NCBI GenBank assembly: GCA_937888775.1
Contig: CALAQT010000348.1
Coordinates: 1-46,468, forward strand
DNA from: an uncultured Actinomycetes bacterium
Lineage (GTDB): Bacteria; Actinomycetota; Thermoleophilia; Solirubrobacterales; Solirubrobacteraceae
DNA length: 46,468 bases
Direction of reading: 5' to 3'
Below, one piece after another: positions 36,143-42,680 of the stretch. Numbering within the stretch: the first letter of the stretch is position 1; every line of letters begins with the position of its first letter. The notes beneath the pieces are model-generated. The model searched no databases, was not told the DNA's origin, and was given only the letters and a program-made list of their open reading frames with translations. A program made the position numbers and the translations under genes.

Positions 36143-36940
36143 TCAACCGGTCGGTTTGTGCGCACGCACGATCGCCGAAACGGCGTGCTCATGCACGCGA
36201 TGCGTCTCTGTGATCTCGACGTCGGCAAAGCCCGCATCGCTGAGTGCGTGCTCGAATTCCCGCCGGGTCAGCGCCCCCGCGATGCAGCCGGTGAACGCCT
36301 GCATGTCGGCGCGCGTCGCCTCGTCCATATCCTCATCGGCGATCACGTCACTGACGGCGAAACGCCCGCCCGGCTTGAGCACGCGGCCGGCCTCGCGGAT
36401 CACCTTCGGCTTATCGGCGGAGAGGTTGATCACGCAGTTGGAGATCACCACGTCGACCGACCCAGCCGGCAACGGGATGTCCTCGATGTTGCCCTTCAGC
36501 CATTCGACGTTCTCGACGCCGGCCTTCGCCTGGTTCTCGCGCGCCAGCGCGAGCATCTCGTCGGTCATATCGAGACCGTATACCAGTCCTGTCGGGCCCA
36601 CCCGCCGTGCCGACAGCAGGACGTCGATCCCCCCACCAGAGCCCAGGTCGAGGACGACGTCGCCCTCGTGCAACTCGGCCACTGCAGTGGGGTTGCCACA
36701 TCCGAGGGATGCGAGGACGGCCGCTTCGGGGAGCGCGGCGCGCTCATCTGCCGAATAGACCTCGGGACCGAACTGGACAAAGCCCTGTTCCGAACCAATT
36801 GGGTCGGCCGTGCCGCATCCGCACGACGACTTCGACGGCGAGCATCCTCCCGCCGCCCTGTCGGTGGCCGACCGTGCCGCATCGGCGTAGCGCTTGCGCA
36901 CGGTCTCGCGGATGTTGCTCCCCGTCAAGTCATTAGCCAT
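36143..36940 (-). CDS. arsM: arsenite S-adenosylmethionine methyltransferase
   Basis: A 265-residue ArsM. It methylates As(III) to mono-, di- and trimethyl species. The SAM motif is VLDLGSGGGIDVLLSARRVGPTG with the following DMTDEML. Arsenic-binding cysteines lie in SLGCGNP, ISNCVINLS and FTGCIAGAL, the classic spacing; an extra CSPSKSSCGCG cluster sits at about residues 33-43. AAAGGAA lies 8 nt before the ATG. It is 70 nt downstream of the acr3-arsC gene on the same strand and may share its transcript. It lacks the C-terminal extension found in some eukaryotic forms. Confidence 0.93.
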   Translation of the reverse strand: MANDLTGSNIRETVRKRYADAARSATDRAAGGCSPSKSSCGCGTADPIGSEQGFVQFGPEVYSADERAALPEAAVLASLGCGNPTAVAELHEGDVVLDLGSGGGIDVLLSARRVGPTGLVYGLDMTDEMLALARENQAKAGVENVEWLKGNIEDIPLPAGSVDVVISNCVINLSADKPKVIREAGRVLKPGGRFAVSDVIADEDMDEATRADMQAFTGCIAGALTRREFEHALSDAGFADVEITETHRVHEHAVSAIVRAHKPTG

Positions 36941-37010
36941 GCAGTGGGTTCCTTTTAGGATCGCGGGTCGAGTTGGTACGTCCGTAGCCGACGCTTCTCA
37001 TAGTCACCGG

Positions 37011-38624
37011 TCAGCGATGAGCGCTTGCAGCCACCAGCTCCGCGAGCAGCGCCTGGACGCGGTCGTCAATCTCGTCGCGGATCCGGCGCACCGTCGCGAG
37101 CGATTTGCCGGCAGGATCTTCGAGGTCCCAGTCCAGGTAGCGCTTGCCTGGATAGAGAGGGCAGGCATCGCCGCAGCCCATGGTGATGACCACGTCCGCA
37201 GCCCTGACCACCTCGTCGGTGAGCGGCTTCGGGAACTCCTTGCTGATGTCCAGACCTAGTTCGCTCATGGCGTCCACCACTGCGGGATTGAGTCGGTCAG
37301 CCGGATCAGAGCCCGCGGAACGTACATGCACAGCACCATGGGCGCGATGATCGAGGAGCGCTGCAGCCATCTGTGACCGGCCCGCGTTGTGAACGCACAC
37401 GAAGAGAACCTCGGGAACGCTGGTCACTATTTTCCCCTCCACCGTGGCGCTGGCTTGTAGCCGCTCGCGGGCAACCCGCTCGGCAAACACCACCAAGAAT
37501 GGCGACCCTGGCGGTACTCGGCTGCCGGCTTCCGGGTCGGGGAACAGGCGGCGGGCGGCGAGGGCGACGTAGACCAGGCCGACAAGGACGGGTACTTCGA
37601 TCAGCGGGCCGACCACGCCGGCCAATGCCTGTCCTGAGGTGACGCCGAAGGTGGCGATGGCGACCGCGATGGCCAGTTCGAAGTTGTTGCCCGCGGCGGT
37701 GAACGCGAGGGTGACAGCGCGCGGATAGGGCAGTCTGAGCGCGCGGCCCAGGGCCATCGAGCCGACCCACATGGTGGCGAAGTAGACGAGCAGGGGCAGG
37801 GCGATGCGGGCCACGTCCAGCGGGCGGGCTGTGATCGCGTGGCCTTGTAGGGCGAAGAGGATGACGATGGTGAACAGCAGCCCGTAGAGGGCGAAGGGGC
37901 CGAGCCGGGGCAGCAGCCGGGCCTCGTACCAGGTCCGGCCCCTGGCCCGTTCGCCGAGACGCCGCGTGAGGTAGCCGGCGAGCAGCGGGACGCCGAGGAA
38001 AATCAGCACGCTGCGCACGATCGTCCAGGTCGATACGGTGAGGTGAGCGGTGGACAGGCCGAGCCACCCGGGCAGGACCTGCACGTAGAACCATCCGAGC
38101 AGGCCGAAGGCGAGGACCTGGAAGATCGAGTTGAGGGCGACCAGGACGGCGGCGGCTTCCCGATCGCCGCCGGCCAGGTCGTTCCAGATGATCACCATGG
38201 CGATGCAGCGGGCCAGACCGACGATGATCAGACCGGTGCGGTAGGCGGGCAGGTCGGGTAGGAAGATCCAGGCCAGCGCGAACATGAGGGCCGGCCCGAT
38301 CAGCCAGTTGAGGATCAGTGAGGGCAGCAGCAGGCGCCGGTCGCCGGTGACCGTGTCAAGCCGGTCGTAGCGCACCTTGGCCAGCACCGGATACATCATC
38401 ATCAGCAGGCCCAGCGCGATCGGCAGGGACACCCCGCTGACCTCGACGGTGGACAGCGCCGTGCCCAGGCCGGACCAGGCCCGGCCCAGAAGCAGCCCCA
38501 CGGCCATGGCCACGGCGATCCAGGCTGGCAGGAACCGATCCAGGGTGGACAGCCGATTTGCCACCGGTCCTGCTTTTGGCGCTGGACTGCTCCGGGCGGC
38601 TACGGCCTGGTCGGCGGTCTTCAC
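37011..38624 (-). CDS. acr3-arsC: arsenite efflux permease ACR3 fused to arsenate reductase ArsC
   Basis: A fusion of about 537 residues. The first 400 are an ACR3 carrier with ten hydrophobic segments, the essential cysteine in VGLARCIAMVIIWNDLAGGD and FTAAGNNFELAIAVAIATFG. The last 130 are a low-molecular-weight-phosphatase-type arsenate reductase: P-loop LFVCVHNAGRSQMA (CX5R) and the redox cysteines in MGCGDACPLYPGKRYLDW. Arsenate is reduced and the arsenite product passed to the pump. The known relative is Mycobacterium tuberculosis Rv2643. The GTG at 38624 lies 4 nt after the truncated arsI; a TTG at 38666 would give 14 more residues overlapping it. It has no strong ribosome site and may depend on translational coupling. 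Confidence 0.92.
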   Translation of the reverse strand: MKTADQAVAARSSPAPKAGPVANRLSTLDRFLPAWIAVAMAVGLLLGRAWSGLGTALSTVEVSGVSLPIALGLLMMMYPVLAKVRYDRLDTVTGDRRLLLPSLILNWLIGPALMFALAWIFLPDLPAYRTGLIIVGLARCIAMVIIWNDLAGGDREAAAVLVALNSIFQVLAFGLLGWFYVQVLPGWLGLSTAHLTVSTWTIVRSVLIFLGVPLLAGYLTRRLGERARGRTWYEARLLPRLGPFALYGLLFTIVILFALQGHAITARPLDVARIALPLLVYFATMWVGSMALGRALRLPYPRAVTLAFTAAGNNFELAIAVAIATFGVTSGQALAGVVGPLIEVPVLVGLVYVALAARRLFPDPEAGSRVPPGSPFLVVFAERVARERLQASATVEGKIVTSVPEVLFVCVHNAGRSQMAAALLDHRAHGAVHVRSAGSDPADRLNPAVVDAMSELGLDISKEFPKPLTDEVVRAADVVITMGCGDACPLYPGKRYLDWDLEDPAGKSLATVRRIRDEIDDRVQALLAELVAASAHR

Positions 38625-38628
38625 GCGG

Positions 38629-38778
38629 TCACTCGTGCGCGGCGATGCCCGATCCGACCACGGCAATCAGCGCATAGCCGGGGCGCCGCTTGGCGGGCTC
38701 AGCCTCGAAGAGCTTGGAGTAGAAGCCGATCGCCTCCTCGAGGTTGCTGACGTTCAGGGCTAGCTGGACTCTTCCCAC
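38629..38778 (-). pseudogene. arsI: truncated ArsI/CadI-family dioxygenase (N-terminal 49 residues)
   Basis: The GTG at 38778 opens VGRVQLALNVSNLEEAI, then FYSKLFEAEPAKRRPGYA. This is the unmistakable N-terminus of ArsI/CadI vicinal-oxygen-chelate proteins (C-As lyase / cadmium-induced). After RRPGYA it departs into LIAVVGSGIAAHE and stops at 49 residues; a complete protein has about 130-160 residues. Catalytic residues of the second half are missing, so it cannot be an enzyme. It may now act only as a coupling frame between the cysteine-rich peptide (stop 1 nt upstream) and acr3-arsC (start 4 nt downstream). Confidence 0.75.
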
Positions 38779-38779
38779 C

Positions 38780-38833
38780 TCAGCAGCATCCACAGTCGCA
38801 GGGGCACGATCCGTAGGGGCATTGGCAGTGCAT
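38780..38833 (-). CDS. 17-residue cysteine-rich micropeptide at the head of the ars operon
   Basis: An ATG at 38833 opens MHCQCPYGSCPCDCGCC and then TGA. Seven of 17 residues are cysteine (3, 5, 10, 12, 14, 16, 17), arranged as CxC, CxCxC and CC, like a miniature metallothionein. AGGAGG lies 5 nt before the ATG, the best ribosome site in the island. The TGA is one base before the GTG of the arsI remnant, so the frames are coupled. It is the first frame after the ars promoter. As(III) and Cd(II) bind thiols, so a trapping, donor or sensing-leader role is plausible; this is inference. I know of no named family. Confidence 0.6.
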   Translation of the reverse strand: MHCQCPYGSCPCDCGCC

Positions 38834-38844
38834 GGTGACCTCCT

Positions 38845-38860
38845 ATCGATAGACGTCGAT
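38845..38860. promoter_or_regulatory. inverted repeat near ars transcription start, candidate ArsR site 1
   Basis: ATCGA-tagacg-TCGAT, arms of five bases and a six-base gap. It lies 12 nt before the micropeptide ATG and downstream of the -10 box, where a bound repressor would block elongation. Confidence 0.5.
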
Positions 38861-38871
38861 TGTTCTAGACG

Positions 38872-38901
38872 ATCATATCGTGTCCCATTGAAGTCTGTCA
38901 A
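38872..38901 (-). promoter_or_regulatory. sigma-70-type promoter of the ars operon
   Basis: On the minus strand TTGACA (38901-38896), an 18-base spacer and TATGAT (38877-38872). Both boxes are near consensus. Transcription would start near 38865 and read through the micropeptide, arsI remnant and acr3-arsC. Confidence 0.7.
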
Positions 38902-38904
38902 TGG
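38885..38904. promoter_or_regulatory. inverted repeat over the ars -35 box, candidate ArsR site 2
   Basis: CCATTGA-agtctg-TCAATGG is a perfect repeat with seven-base arms. It covers the -35 box of the ars operon and sits just upstream of the arsR -10, so one bound ArsR dimer could repress both directions. Confidence 0.6.
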
Positions 38905-38905
38905 C

Positions 38906-38911
38906 TAGAAT
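38906..38911 (+). promoter_or_regulatory. -10 element of arsR (leaderless start)
   Basis: TAGAAT lies exactly 6 nt before the arsR ATG at 38918, and there is no ribosome site. This fits a leaderless arsR transcript. Confidence 0.5.
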
Positions 38912-38917
38912 GGACAG

Positions 38918-39319
38918 ATGATAACTACTGCAAGCGCTACGGAGGCAGTGCAGGTCTTCGGCCGGGTCAAAGGCTGTTGCCACCCGGTCGCGCCTCCCCT
39001 GCCGGATGCGCGTGCCGACGCACTCGCTCTGACATACAAGGCGCTCGGTGACCCGACTCGCGTTCAGATCCTTCACATCCTCGCCGCAGCGGCCGAACCC
39101 GTGTGCGTCTGCGATTTCACGGCAGCGTTCAACCTGGGGCAGCCCACGATTAGCCACCACCTGGCCAAGCTTCGCGAGGCTGGTGTCGTGACCAGCTTCA
39201 AGCGCGGAATCTGGGCTTTCTACCAGCTCAATCCAGACATGTCGTCCGCTGCGCGTGCCGCTGTGCAGCTGATGGGAGAGATTGAAGGCCATGGGCAACC
39301 CCAACGCGATCGTATGTGA
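38918..39319 (+). CDS. arsR: ArsR-family arsenic-responsive repressor
   Basis: A 133-residue winged-helix repressor. ALGDPTRVQILHIL opens the DNA-binding domain, followed by VCVCDFTAAFNLGQPTISHHLAKLREAG with the As(III)-binding CVCD pair just before the recognition helix. Two more cysteines lie in the N-terminal GCCHP and could complete a three- or four-thiol site, as in some Corynebacterium-type ArsR. Arsenite binding should release it from the divergent operators. Its last 29 bases overlap the ABC ATPase gene. Confidence 0.92.
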   Translation: MITTASATEAVQVFGRVKGCCHPVAPPLPDARADALALTYKALGDPTRVQILHILAAAAEPVCVCDFTAAFNLGQPTISHHLAKLREAGVVTSFKRGIWAFYQLNPDMSSAARAAVQLMGEIEGHGQPQRDRM

Positions 39320-40199
39320 GGCGCTGACCAAGGACTACGGCCCCAAGCGGGCTCTCGACCGGCTCGACCTCCAGGTGCGGGCCGGCGAGATCTTCGGCTA
39401 CCTGGGAAGCAATGGCGCAGGCAAGACGACGACCATCCGCTGCCTGCTGGATCTCATCCGGCCGAACCAGGGCCGCGCTACCGTCCTCGGACTCGACAGC
39501 CATAAACACAACGTGGAGGTGCGCAGGCGAACCGGCTACCTGCCCGGCGACCTGCGCCTCTATCCGCACCTGACCGCGCGGCAGCTGCTCGGCTACCTCG
39601 GCCGGCTGCGTGGTGGCGTGCCCGTCCAGCGTGTCGAGGAGCTCGCCCGACGCATGGAGTGCGATCTCGGCCAGCGCTGCGGGGCGATGTCCCACGGACA
39701 GCGGCAGAAGGTCGGTGTGATCCAGGCGCTGATGCACGACCCAGAAGTGCTCATCCTCGACGAACCCACCGCGACACTCGATCCGCTCATGCAGCGGAAC
39801 GTGCACGACCTCATTCGCGAGTCGCGTGACCGTGGCGCGACCGTCTTCGTGTCGTCGCACGACCTCCCCGAGGTGGCACACCTCTGCGACCGCGCCGGGA
39901 TCCTGCGTCACGGCAAGCTTGTGGCCGTGCAGGACGTCAGTGAGCTTGCGCAGCAGGGACGGCACGTGATCACGATCCAGTTCCTTGAGCCGGTTGAGCC
40001 GAACGTGTTTGAACGCCTTCCCGGGGTCTCGCAGGTCACCGCCACCGACCACGCTGTGACGCTCACGGTGAGCGGTGACCTCGACGCCATCGTGAAGACC
40101 GCGGCGCACTTCCGGGTGCACGACATCCACAGCGCCGAAGTCGACCTCGACGATGTGTTCCGAGACTACTACCGCGCGGAGACCGGCGATGCACGCTGA
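39291..40199 (+). CDS. ABC transporter ATP-binding protein overlapping arsR
   Basis: A 302-residue ATPase of the ABC-2 exporter class (CcmA/BcrA-like). Walker A is YLGSNGAGKTT, the signature is MSHGQRQKVGV (SHGQ for SGGQ), Walker B is VLILDEPTATLDP and the H-loop is FVSSHDLPEVAHLCDR. The C-terminal 80 residues form the accessory domain seen in this class. I prefer the ATG at 39291 over a TTG at 39282; GGGAGAG lies about 10 nt upstream. The 29-base overlap with arsR puts it under ArsR control. The cargo is unknown. Confidence 0.88.
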   Translation: MGNPNAIVCEALTKDYGPKRALDRLDLQVRAGEIFGYLGSNGAGKTTTIRCLLDLIRPNQGRATVLGLDSHKHNVEVRRRTGYLPGDLRLYPHLTARQLLGYLGRLRGGVPVQRVEELARRMECDLGQRCGAMSHGQRQKVGVIQALMHDPEVLILDEPTATLDPLMQRNVHDLIRESRDRGATVFVSSHDLPEVAHLCDRAGILRHGKLVAVQDVSELAQQGRHVITIQFLEPVEPNVFERLPGVSQVTATDHAVTLTVSGDLDAIVKTAAHFRVHDIHSAEVDLDDVFRDYYRAETGDAR

Positions 40200-40995
40200 C
40201 GTCTTGCGTCGGGAACTCGCCGACCACTGGCGCGCACTCATTGCCTGGAGCACCGGGGCGGTACTGCTGTCGGTGACGTACCTCTTTTTCTATCCCTCCA
40301 TCCGCACCAGTGGCGCCGGCATACAACAGCTGCTCGATTCCATGCCCGCGGCGTTGCGGAATGCGTTCCTCGGCAGTGGCGTTAGCTATCTGTCACCGTC
40401 GGGATATCTCGGCACCGAGCTCTTTGGCTTTCTCGTGCCGGTGCTGCTGCTCGTGATGGGCGTCCTCGCGGGCGGCCGTGCCCTGGCAGCGGAGGAGCGG
40501 AACAGCACGATAGATCTCCTTTTGTCGACACCCATCCGCCGCCGCAGGCTCGTCGTCGAGAAGGCCGTCGGCGCGTTGCTGCCTCTGTTCGTGATTGCGG
40601 CGGCCATCTGGTTGGCAGTCGCGGCCATCGGCCCGTCGCAGGGACTCACCGTCAGCCTGGGCGGCCTGGCTGTGGCGCTGGTTGCGGTTGCGCTCCTCGC
40701 AGCCGGCTTCGGCATGCTGGCGTTTGTCGTCGCATCCGCGACCGGATCGTCAGGCGTGGGCGGCGGTATCGCGGCCGCTCTTGCGGTGGCGATGTACGTG
40801 CTGAACGTCGTTGGGTCCCTGGTGCCTGGCCTGACGGGCTTCGCGAACGCGGTGTCGCCGTTCCACTGGGTCGGCGGCCCAGGCGTCCTCACCAGCGGCG
40901 TGGCGTGGTCCGGGATGCTGCTTCTCATCGTGTGCCCGATCGTTCTGCTCGGCCTCGCGATCCTGGTGTACGAGCGACGGGATCTCACGGCGTGA
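40189..40995 (+). CDS. ABC-2 type transporter permease
   Basis: A 268-residue membrane protein with six hydrophobic segments and the loop EERNSTIDLLLSTPIRRRRLVVEK after segment 2, typical of ABC-2 permeases of the NosY/BcrB kind. The ATG at 40189 overlaps the ATPase stop by 11 bases, so the two are made together. With the ATPase and ArsR it forms a three-gene unit. It may export an arsenical conjugate or a drug; evidence for arsenic is only genomic context. Confidence 0.87.
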   Translation: MHADVLRRELADHWRALIAWSTGAVLLSVTYLFFYPSIRTSGAGIQQLLDSMPAALRNAFLGSGVSYLSPSGYLGTELFGFLVPVLLLVMGVLAGGRALAAEERNSTIDLLLSTPIRRRRLVVEKAVGALLPLFVIAAAIWLAVAAIGPSQGLTVSLGGLAVALVAVALLAAGFGMLAFVVASATGSSGVGGGIAAALAVAMYVLNVVGSLVPGLTGFANAVSPFHWVGGPGVLTSGVAWSGMLLLIVCPIVLLGLAILVYERRDLTA

Positions 40996-41142
40996 GGCAC
41001 GGCGACCTGCGCCTGGAGGGCTGGTCGCGGCGGCTGAGCAGTTCGTGGATGCACCCGGAGCCGTGCGACTCTACGAGCTCAGCGAGGCGCTCGCGAGGAC
41101 CGAAGAGCTCGTGAGTGGCCCGCCTCGCCCGACCGCCGCTGG

Positions 41143-41595
41143 TCACACCGGCTGGCGGTTGATGGCCGGTGGCAGAGGCGGCGGCAGCGGTGGCGCGCCC
41201 AGCGGGGACCATGCGGGTGGGCCGGCTTGGACGTCGGGGCCAGCCACGAGGTACGCGATCATTGCCGGGAACTGAAAGCCGAGCAGGCCAAGGGCCAGCA
41301 GCGCAACGAACCATGTCTTGTCCGAATCGCGGAAGGTGTTCAGCAGCGCTCCGATCCAGGCAACACACTGCGTGATCGCCCCCGCGACGAGAGCAGCACC
41401 GCCGGCGGCCATCATCGCCACCGTTCCCCAGAAAAACGCGTCGAATCTGGGTGTGAAGGTGACGTTATTGCTCGGTCCTCTCCAGGTACCGCTGAGGCCC
41501 AGCATCAACCCGAGTCCGCACAGAATGACGACCACCCCGACGCCAATGGCGACCAAGCCACCGAGCCATGTCCGAGTGATCCGCAGCTTGCCCAT
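41143..41595 (-). CDS. hypothetical membrane protein with proline-rich tail
   Basis: A 150-residue protein. GAGGAGA lies 7 nt before the ATG at 41595, which excludes the longer frame to 41646. Three hydrophobic segments are seen: GGLVAIGVGVVVILCGLGLM, then FFWGTVAMMAAGGAALVAGA running into TQCVAWIGALL, and FVALLALGLLGFQFPAMIAYL. The tail PLGAPPLPPPLPPAINRQPV is proline-rich and probably cytoplasmic or outside. No family is recognised. It is convergent with the ABC permease. Confidence 0.7.
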   Translation of the reverse strand: MGKLRITRTWLGGLVAIGVGVVVILCGLGLMLGLSGTWRGPSNNVTFTPRFDAFFWGTVAMMAAGGAALVAGAITQCVAWIGALLNTFRDSDKTWFVALLALGLLGFQFPAMIAYLVAGPDVQAGPPAWSPLGAPPLPPPLPPAINRQPV

Positions 41596-41925
41596 CTCAG
41601 TCTCCTCGCCTTGGGTCGCGTGTGATGGCAAGAGGATCGCAATCACGGAACTCCCCCGCCAGGGTCCTTGGTCCTCTCAGCAACGGGGCACGTGACCCCT
41701 GCGGAGGGTTTAGATCGCGATTACCGACCCCACTAGTAGGGTCTCAGATTTCCCCGCGAGTGGGCTGCCGACACGGTGAACCTGAACGGCGTCGACGCTT
41801 GTTGTGACACTCGGCACTGGCGGAACATGCCCGTCCTCGTCCATCGTCTGGAGGTCACGACATCGACGCGCCATCTCGGACCGGAGGCTCGGTTCGATGT
41901 CGGGCGCGCAGAAGAGGAGGCTCAG
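41596..41925. other. 330-base divergent gap, no supported gene
   Basis: It separates the minus-strand membrane protein from the GerW-like gene and must carry both promoters. An in-frame extension of the GerW-like gene back to 41776 has no ribosome site and no family match. No operator or RNA element is recognised. Confidence 0.4.
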
Positions 41926-42291
41926 ATGGACGTAGCGGCACTGCTGGAGAAGGCGCACGACGTGCTCAGCGTGCGTCAAGTCGTCGGCGAACCCTACGAG
42001 AAGAACGGCACGACGCTGCTACCTGCCGTCAGCATTCGCGGCGGGGGTGGTGGCGGCAGCGGCGACGCGGCCGACGGAGCGCCCGGCGGAGCGGGTGGCG
42101 GGATTGGAATCAGCGCGCGGCCGGTGGGCGCCTACGTGATTCGCGACGGCGCGGTGACGTGGTTGCCCGCCCTCGATCTCAATCGCGTCATCCTCGGCGG
42201 ACAGATCGTCGCCATCACCGCGTTGATCCTGGCACGCAGCATCGTGCGTGCCAGGACCAAGCGCGCCCTGGCATTGGCGAAGATGCACTGA
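41926..42291 (+). CDS. GerW/YtfJ family protein
   Basis: A 121-residue protein. After a short helix (MDVAALLEKAHDVLSVRQV), the family core reads VVGEPYEKNGTTLLPAVSIRGGGGGGSGD, followed by a Gly-rich loop, GIGISARPVGAYVIRDGAVTWLPALD and a C-terminal helix that may touch a membrane (GQIVAITALILARSIV). GAGGAGG precedes the ATG at 41926. YtfJ/GerW is needed for spore germination in Bacillus, but relatives occur in many non-sporulating Actinobacteria, so no sporulation claim follows. Confidence 0.8.
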   Translation: MDVAALLEKAHDVLSVRQVVGEPYEKNGTTLLPAVSIRGGGGGGSGDAADGAPGGAGGGIGISARPVGAYVIRDGAVTWLPALDLNRVILGGQIVAITALILARSIVRARTKRALALAKMH

Positions 42292-42371
42292 CCTCAGCGA
42301 GAGTTTCCGGGCTAGGGACTCCTAACAGGGTGTTGATGTTCGGTCCGTAAGGGACGCCGAAGCAGCCGGAA

Positions 42372-42509
42372 ATGGAAAGGCCGCCGGCGTCGTCAGCGAT
42401 GGTAGTCGGCGATCGAGCGGGAGTCCCCGTGACGGCCCTTCTGGCGATCTGGGCAGTAGTTGGGGCCGTCGTCGCCTTCCGCTACTTCTCCTGGGAGCCG
42501 CACCCGTAA
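42372..42509 (+). pseudogene. C-terminal scrap of an ABC-2 permease
   Basis: A 45-codon frame ends ALLAIWAVVGAVVAFRYF, then SWEPHP and TAA. This is the typical last membrane segment and FxWEP tail of ABC-2 drug-export permeases. The preceding 20 codons (MERPPASSAMVVGDRAG) are not permease-like and there is no ribosome site. It is most likely the end of a deleted permease gene; a single-span small protein is the alternative. Confidence 0.45.
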
Positions 42510-42680
42510 CGCTCGGCGTGTCAGCAGGCGAATCCGTGTTTCCGTCCCTCGGTACGGTGGGGACGCTGTGGTGCATACCCATCTCCCGCGCCGAGTATCC
42601 TGCGGCGGCACATGCGGGCGGCCGAAATTCAGCCGCGCCGAGGCTGGCCGTCCGACTCGAGACTGAGCATAGGAGCGTTG

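Noticed and set aside
36104..36958. 284-codon plus-strand frame opposite arsM
   Set aside because: No motif, and arsM with all its cysteines occupies the other strand.
39228..40253. 341-codon minus-strand frame opposite the arsR-linked ABC ATPase
   Set aside because: No recognisable domain; Walker and signature motifs are on the plus strand.
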